This document shows, one piece after another, positions 38,445 through 42,060 of a stretch of 42,060 nt of DNA. Positions within the stretch are counted from its first letter, which is position 1; every line of letters starts with the position of its first letter. Location of the stretch: NCBI GenBank assembly GCA_964428805.1, contig CAYRZF010000009.1, positions 1 through 42,060 on the forward strand. The letters are read 5' to 3'. The notes under the pieces are model-generated. The model was not told where the DNA came from and searched no databases. It was given only the letters and a program-made list of their open reading frames with translations. Source of the DNA: CAYRZF01 sp964428805 (GTDB lineage: Bacteria; Methylomirabilota; Methylomirabilia; Rokubacteriales; CSP1-6). Both the position numbers and the translations under genes were made by a program.

Positions 38445-39199
38445 TCACGATCCAGGGACTCCGCAAACGCTTCCCCAGCGGTCTCGAAGTGCTCCGGGGG
38501 ATTGAGCTGACTATCGGCGACGGGGAGGTGGTTTCCCTCATCGGACGGAGCGGGTCCGGGAAGACGACTCTTCTGCGGTGCATCAATTTCCTGGAGGAGT
38601 ACGACGCCGGAGAGATCCGGCTGGACGGCACTCCCCTCTGGTACCGCACGGCCCCCGGCGGCTCTAGAACCCGGATGCCGGAGCCGGCCATTCGGGCGCT
38701 GCGGCAGCAGATGGGGATCGTGTTCCAGCAGTTCAATCTCTTTCCCCACATGACCGCCTTGGAGAACGTCTGTCTCGGCCCCAGCTTCGCGCACAAACGG
38801 CCGGAGGCCGAAGTCGAAGAGCTCGCGCAGCGACTGCTGGAGCGGGTCGGCCTCGCCGGGAAGATACGGTCCTATCCGTACCAGCTCTCCGGGGGGGAGC
38901 AACAGCGGGTGGCGATCGCGCGGGCGCTCGCGATGCGCCCGAAGGTCCTGCTCCTCGACGAGATCACCTCGGCGCTGGATCCCGAGCTGGTCGGAGAGGT
39001 TCTCGAGGTGATCCGCTCGCTGGTTTTGGAACGCATGATGATGGTCATCGTGACGCATGAGCTGAGGTTCGCCCGCGAGATCTCGCACCGGATCGCCTAT
39101 CTCTCCCGCGGGCGGATCACTGAAATCGGCCCACCGGGCGAACTCCTCGACAACCCACAGGATCCCACGCTGAAGGAATTCCTTCGGCGAATGCCCTAG
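38441..39199 (+). CDS. amino-acid ABC transporter ATP-binding protein (GlnQ/HisP type)
   Basis: 252 residues. Walker A GRSGSGKTT, Q-loop VFQQFNLFPHMT, signature LSGGEQQRVAIARAL, Walker B VLLLDEITSALD and the switch histidine in VTHEL are all intact. Wording and order match the polar amino-acid importer family. GTG 38441 overlaps the permease stop by GTGA; an in-frame ATG at 38366 lies within the permease gene and is not conserved. With the two permeases and binding protein it completes the importer. Confidence 0.96.
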   Translation: MITIQGLRKRFPSGLEVLRGIELTIGDGEVVSLIGRSGSGKTTLLRCINFLEEYDAGEIRLDGTPLWYRTAPGGSRTRMPEPAIRALRQQMGIVFQQFNLFPHMTALENVCLGPSFAHKRPEAEVEELAQRLLERVGLAGKIRSYPYQLSGGEQQRVAIARALAMRPKVLLLDEITSALDPELVGEVLEVIRSLVLERMMMVIVTHELRFAREISHRIAYLSRGRITEIGPPGELLDNPQDPTLKEFLRRMP

Positions 39200-39252
39200 T
39201 CCGTGTCCCGCGCGGCTCGGCGGCGTCGGCCCCGATCCACAAGAGGACGATA

Positions 39253-40410
39253 TTGGGCGTGACGCCGATCCTTCTCCTCTGCGTTCTGATCTTCACTAAT
39301 ACGTTTTCGATTGGCGCATTCCCCGTCCTGTTGCCGGAGCTTGGAAGATCGGCGGGGCTCTCCGACTGGCAACTGGGGACCGTGGCGGCCGCGTTCGGGT
39401 TCGCCCGCATGGTTTCTGACATCCCGGCCGGGCTCTTCATCACCCACCATCTTGGCCGGGCCCTCCTCATAGGTCCGCTTGTGCTGGCGGTCGGCGTCCT
39501 GTGTCTCGGTAGTGGCGGGCCATTCGCGGTGCTGGTCCTCGGACGCGCCCTGATAGGCGTCGCTCACACCCTGGGCATGATCGCTGGGCTGACGGCCATC
39601 CTTAGGTACCACGCCACACGGACGCTCTCGTCTGCACTCAATGCGTTCGAGTTTGCGGGAATGCTTGGGGTGCTCGGCGGGATGGTCCTGGTCGGGGCGT
39701 TGCCCGTGCGCTTGTCCTGGAACACCGCGCTCGTTCTCACCTCTACACCCCAGTTGGTCGGCTTACTACTCCTGCCCTGGATTCTCACCTCGCTACCTGC
39801 GAGCAACCCGGTGCCGGCGACGCCGCTGTTCGCGCGGAGCGCGACGGGGCGTGATGTGGGGCAGACCGCTGGCTTGTCACCACTCGTGCCACTTGCGTTC
39901 GCCGCGGGCGGAGCTATCGCTATCGCCTGGTCAGCCACCGCTCAGTTCATCGTCCCGCTCCGCGGGAGCCGGGAGTTTGGGCTGGACCGCATTGGGGTTG
40001 CGCAGCTTCTCATCATCCCGCAACTCTCCGATGTCCTCGTCCTGCTCCCCCTTGGTGCCCTGTCGGATCGGAGTCGGACAACCAGGGTGCTTGGCCTCAG
40101 CTTGCTGGTGTTGGCGGGTGGCACCGCTCTCGTCTCGTTCGGCACCCTGCCGTTCGTGGTTGCTGGCTGCGTTCTGTTCGGTGTCGGGCTGGCTGGCTGG
40201 ATGCTACCGCTGACCGTCTTGCGCCGGGAGACCTCGCCAGACCAAGTAGCCTGGCGCACCGCACTCTATCGCATTGGCGTGGATGGTGGGATCTTTCTAG
40301 GCCCCTTTCTCAGCGGTTTCCTTGACGAGGGGTCGGTTGGACTCCTCCCGGGGGTGATCACAGGTCTTCTGGTTGTGATCGGCCTGCTCTTCCTCCGGAG
40401 AGAAAATTAG
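39253..40410 (+). CDS. MFS transporter
   Basis: 385 residues with about 12 hydrophobic segments and the central polar loop (about 190-215) of a major facilitator. The loop between helices 2 and 3 has the GLFITHHLGR segment in place of motif A; DVLVLLPLGALSDRSRTTRV is the second-half equivalent with the typical Asp-Arg pattern. The TTG start at 39253 has AAGAGGA five bases upstream. It lies 53 bases after the ATPase gene in the same direction, so it could export a product of the cluster. By eye its base composition is less GC-rich than its neighbours, which may mean separate acquisition. Substrate unknown. Confidence 0.88.
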   Translation: MGVTPILLLCVLIFTNTFSIGAFPVLLPELGRSAGLSDWQLGTVAAAFGFARMVSDIPAGLFITHHLGRALLIGPLVLAVGVLCLGSGGPFAVLVLGRALIGVAHTLGMIAGLTAILRYHATRTLSSALNAFEFAGMLGVLGGMVLVGALPVRLSWNTALVLTSTPQLVGLLLLPWILTSLPASNPVPATPLFARSATGRDVGQTAGLSPLVPLAFAAGGAIAIAWSATAQFIVPLRGSREFGLDRIGVAQLLIIPQLSDVLVLLPLGALSDRSRTTRVLGLSLLVLAGGTALVSFGTLPFVVAGCVLFGVGLAGWMLPLTVLRRETSPDQVAWRTALYRIGVDGGIFLGPFLSGFLDEGSVGLLPGVITGLLVVIGLLFLRREN

Positions 40411-40440
40411 AAGGTGTTGTCCTCCCCTGTGACCGAGCAC

Positions 40441-40469
40441 TTGACGGCCTCATGGCAGGGGCATAGAGT
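40441..40469 (+). promoter_or_regulatory. candidate promoter before the HDAC-family gene
   Basis: TTGACG (40441-40446, five of six), 17-base spacer, TAGAGT (40464-40469, four of six). Transcription would begin near 40476, about 60 bases before ATG 40537, so the last two genes may be expressed apart from the importer run. Confidence 0.5.
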
Positions 40470-40536
40470 TCCGGTGGACAGTGTGCCCGGACGCCCCGCG
40501 TCCCGGTTGACGGTGGCGGCACCTCATGGAGTGGGG

Positions 40537-41385
40537 ATGGCGAAAGTAGGTATCTTTTATCATGAGAGCTTCAGCCGGCGAAGCTACCTCACCGTCGGCC
40601 GCCGTCTCGCCGACTTCCCCGCCGCCCTTGACGAGCTGCTGCAAGATGAACGCTTTCAGCTCCACACCTCTCCCGTAGTGTCGGACGATCTCATCCTAAA
40701 GGTGCACACGCAAGGGCTGATTGAAGAGGTAGACCAGGACGCCCTCTGAAGTACCGCCAGAACCTCGGTCGGAGGGGTCGTGGCGGCTGCCGAGAAGATT
40801 GCATCAGGCGAGATCGAAAGGGCCTTCGCCTTCATCGGCGCGGGTGGACATCACGCCGGCCGGGAGTTTTTTGGCGGCTACTGCTGCTTCAACGATGTGG
40901 CCATTGCCATCGCCCATCTCCGGGACACCTCTGGCGTCCGTCGCTTCGCCATCCTGGACACCGACGCCCACCACGGAGACGGGACCCGGGATATCGTTCA
41001 AAACGATCCGGATGTCCTTCACGTCTGCATCTGCGGGATGAATTACGTCTCCCCTGACGGGACCAAGGTGGATGTGCCGGCCCCTCGGGTCGGTCGGGAT
41101 ACGGACGAGGCTTACCTGAAAATCGCGGAGGCCGCCTTTTCCGGCAGGGTGCGAGCCTTTCGCCCCGATCTCGCCATCTGGTACTTCGGCTTTGACGGGC
41201 ATCAGGGGGACTACGGAGATATGGGACTTTCCCTCCGCTGCTTTGTGGGCTTGGCCGATCTCATGGTCCGCATGGCCAAAGAGGCTTCAGGGGGCAAGCT
41301 CTTGACGGTCCTGGGTGGCGGCTCCCGCACCGATCTCGCCACCATGCTTATCCCCGAGGTCATCCGTCACCTCGGCAAGGAGTAG
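40537..41385 (+). pseudogene. HDAC-family amidohydrolase with one in-frame TGA
   Basis: A 283-codon frame, intact except for TGA at codon 71 (40747-40749). Both halves are in the same frame and align with one histone deacetylase/acetylpolyamine amidohydrolase protein: HTQGL before the stop, then GHHAG (H105, H106), DTDAHHGDG with zinc ligands D143 and H145, and GFDGHQGD with D220. The usual catalytic Tyr of the GGGY motif is S263 (GGGSRTDLA). One TGG-to-TGA change or a sequencing error explains the stop; a fresh nonsense mutation or recoding of TGA (hairpin at 40754-40786) are alternatives. A second start at GTG 40780 could make a C-terminal fragment containing all metal ligands. ATG 40537 has GGAG five to eight bases upstream. 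Confidence 0.8.
40754..40786 (+). other. stem-loop just after the in-frame TGA
   Basis: CCGCC (40754-40758) pairs with GGCGG (40782-40786); above an internal loop, CCTC (40763-40766) pairs with GAGG (40772-40775) and the apical loop is GGTCG. Counting the T of TGA as 1, the loop GT falls at 22-23, near the G23-U24 of the E. coli fdhF SECIS. In a GC-rich genome such a hairpin can easily arise by chance. Confidence 0.3.
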
Positions 41386-41393
41386 TTTCCCTG

Positions 41394-42060
41394 GTGGCCT
41401 GGGATCCGGCACAGTATCTGAAATTCGCCGACCACCGGCTGAGGCCCGCCATCGAGCTCCTGAACCGGATCGACATGGAGGCGCCGGCGGAGGTCTACGA
41501 CCTGGGTGCCGGCGCCGGCAACGCGACGCTCCTTCTCAAGGCGCGGTGGCCGCTCGCGCGCATCACCGGGGTCGATGCGTCCGAGGCAATGCTGGCGCGG
41601 GCCGCGGCCGAGGCACCCGAAATCGTCTGGCAGCGGGCGGACCTGGCGACGTGGCGGCCGCCGCGGCCGGCCGACGTCATCTACTCCAACGCCGCTCTCC
41701 ACTGGCTTGCCGACCACGACCGGCTGTTCCCCGCTCTGTTTTCCGCGCTGGCGCCGGGAGGCGTGCTCGCGGTGCAGATGCCCCGCAATTTTTCGGCCCC
41801 CTCCCACGCCGCCATCACCGAAGCGGTCCGGAGCGGACCCTGGCGTACGAAGCTCGAGCCATTGCTCCGGCTGGCGCCGGTGGCCGAACCAGCCTTCTAC
41901 TTCGACCTACTGGCGCCCCGGGCAGCGGCCGTCGAGATCTGGGAGACGGAGTACCTCCACGTGCTCGAAGGCGATGATCCGGTCAAGGAATGGACCAAGG
42001 GCACCTGGCTGAGACCGCTGCTCGACGCCCTCGACGAGCCCGAGCGAAGCCGCTTCGAGG
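41394..42060 (+). CDS. tam: trans-aconitate 2-methyltransferase-like, partial (3' end beyond window)
   Basis: At least 222 codons, running off the window's right end. Starts GTG GCC TGG with AWDPAQYLKF, the Tam family opening; the SAM-binding DLGAGAGNAT is at 36-45, GVDASEAML at 59-67, and the conserved SNAALHWLADH follows at about 97-107. Tam methylates trans-aconitate, which otherwise inhibits aconitase. A GGAG-containing AAGGAG site lies 11 bases before GTG 41394, inside the end of the preceding gene, so the two are adjacent and probably cotranscribed. Two other open frames across this stretch are out-of-frame shadows of it. Confidence 0.9.
   Translation, partial: MAWDPAQYLKFADHRLRPAIELLNRIDMEAPAEVYDLGAGAGNATLLLKARWPLARITGVDASEAMLARAAAEAPEIVWQRADLATWRPPRPADVIYSNAALHWLADHDRLFPALFSALAPGGVLAVQMPRNFSAPSHAAITEAVRSGPWRTKLEPLLRLAPVAEPAFYFDLLAPRAAAVEIWETEYLHVLEGDDPVKEWTKGTWLRPLLDALDEPERSRFE

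Noticed and set aside
41315..41977. 220-codon plus-strand frame at the right end
   Set aside because: Out of frame with the trans-aconitate methyltransferase-like gene, which has SAM-binding motifs; composition is Arg/Gly/Pro noise.
1..42060. CRISPR arrays, tRNA or rRNA genes, integrases or transposases
   Set aside because: No direct-repeat arrays, cloverleaf-like sequences, rRNA segments or recombinase-type proteins were found on reading the window.

Overview
The window reads as one high-GC bacterial chromosome segment, by eye about two-thirds G+C, with dense, overlapping genes. It encodes part of the heptose pathway of a lipopolysaccharide core and so comes from a diderm. A run of 100 Ns with duplicated flanks marks it as a scaffold, probably a metagenome assembly. 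Gene content and style would fit a Rokubacteria/Methylomirabilota (NC10)-like or deltaproteobacterial-like lineage, but there is no rRNA here and the taxon is inference only.

Positions 43-29854 are all on the minus strand and are mostly housekeeping. In order of transcription (right to left): a WaaG-like glycosyltransferase, gmhB, the two halves of the heptose kinase/nucleotidyltransferase, a WaaC-like heptosyltransferase, a family 2 glycosyltransferase, trpS, scpA, scpB and rluB. After a good sigma70-type promoter comes a pheA-hisC-tyrA-aroA-cmk-plsC-rpsA-sppA run, then an HU/IHF-like gene with its own promoter, a HIT protein, mutS, mutL, miaA, hflX, pgsA, a PDZ/radical-SAM DUF512 protein, der, a DUF3047 protein and a SPOR protein. 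Neighbouring genes often share ATGA, GTGA or TGATG junctions, which indicates translational coupling and helped to fix many starts.

From 30027 to the right end everything is on the plus strand and is accessory metabolism. A GntR/UTRA regulator heads a tightly packed run: a serine hydroxymethyltransferase-like PLP enzyme, a family III CoA-transferase, a thiolase-like protein with a DUF35 partner, an alanine-racemase-like PLP enzyme, and a complete polar amino-acid ABC importer (binding protein, two permeases, ATPase). An MFS transporter, an HDAC-family amidohydrolase broken by one in-frame TGA, and a trans-aconitate methyltransferase-like gene cut by the window end follow.

The most interesting part is this cluster. 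Its SHMT-like protein has lost the tyrosines and the glutamate used for folate chemistry. Its alanine-racemase-like protein has lost both the arginine facing the PLP ring nitrogen and the catalytic tyrosine, whose loss is known to turn a racemase into an aldolase. Its thiolase-like protein lacks the nucleophilic cysteine and sits beside a DUF35 protein, as in steroid side-chain retro-aldolases. Together with the importer and CoA-transferase this suggests an undescribed pathway for an imported amino acid or amino-acid-like compound, perhaps built on C-C bond cleavage. The substrate cannot be read from the sequence.
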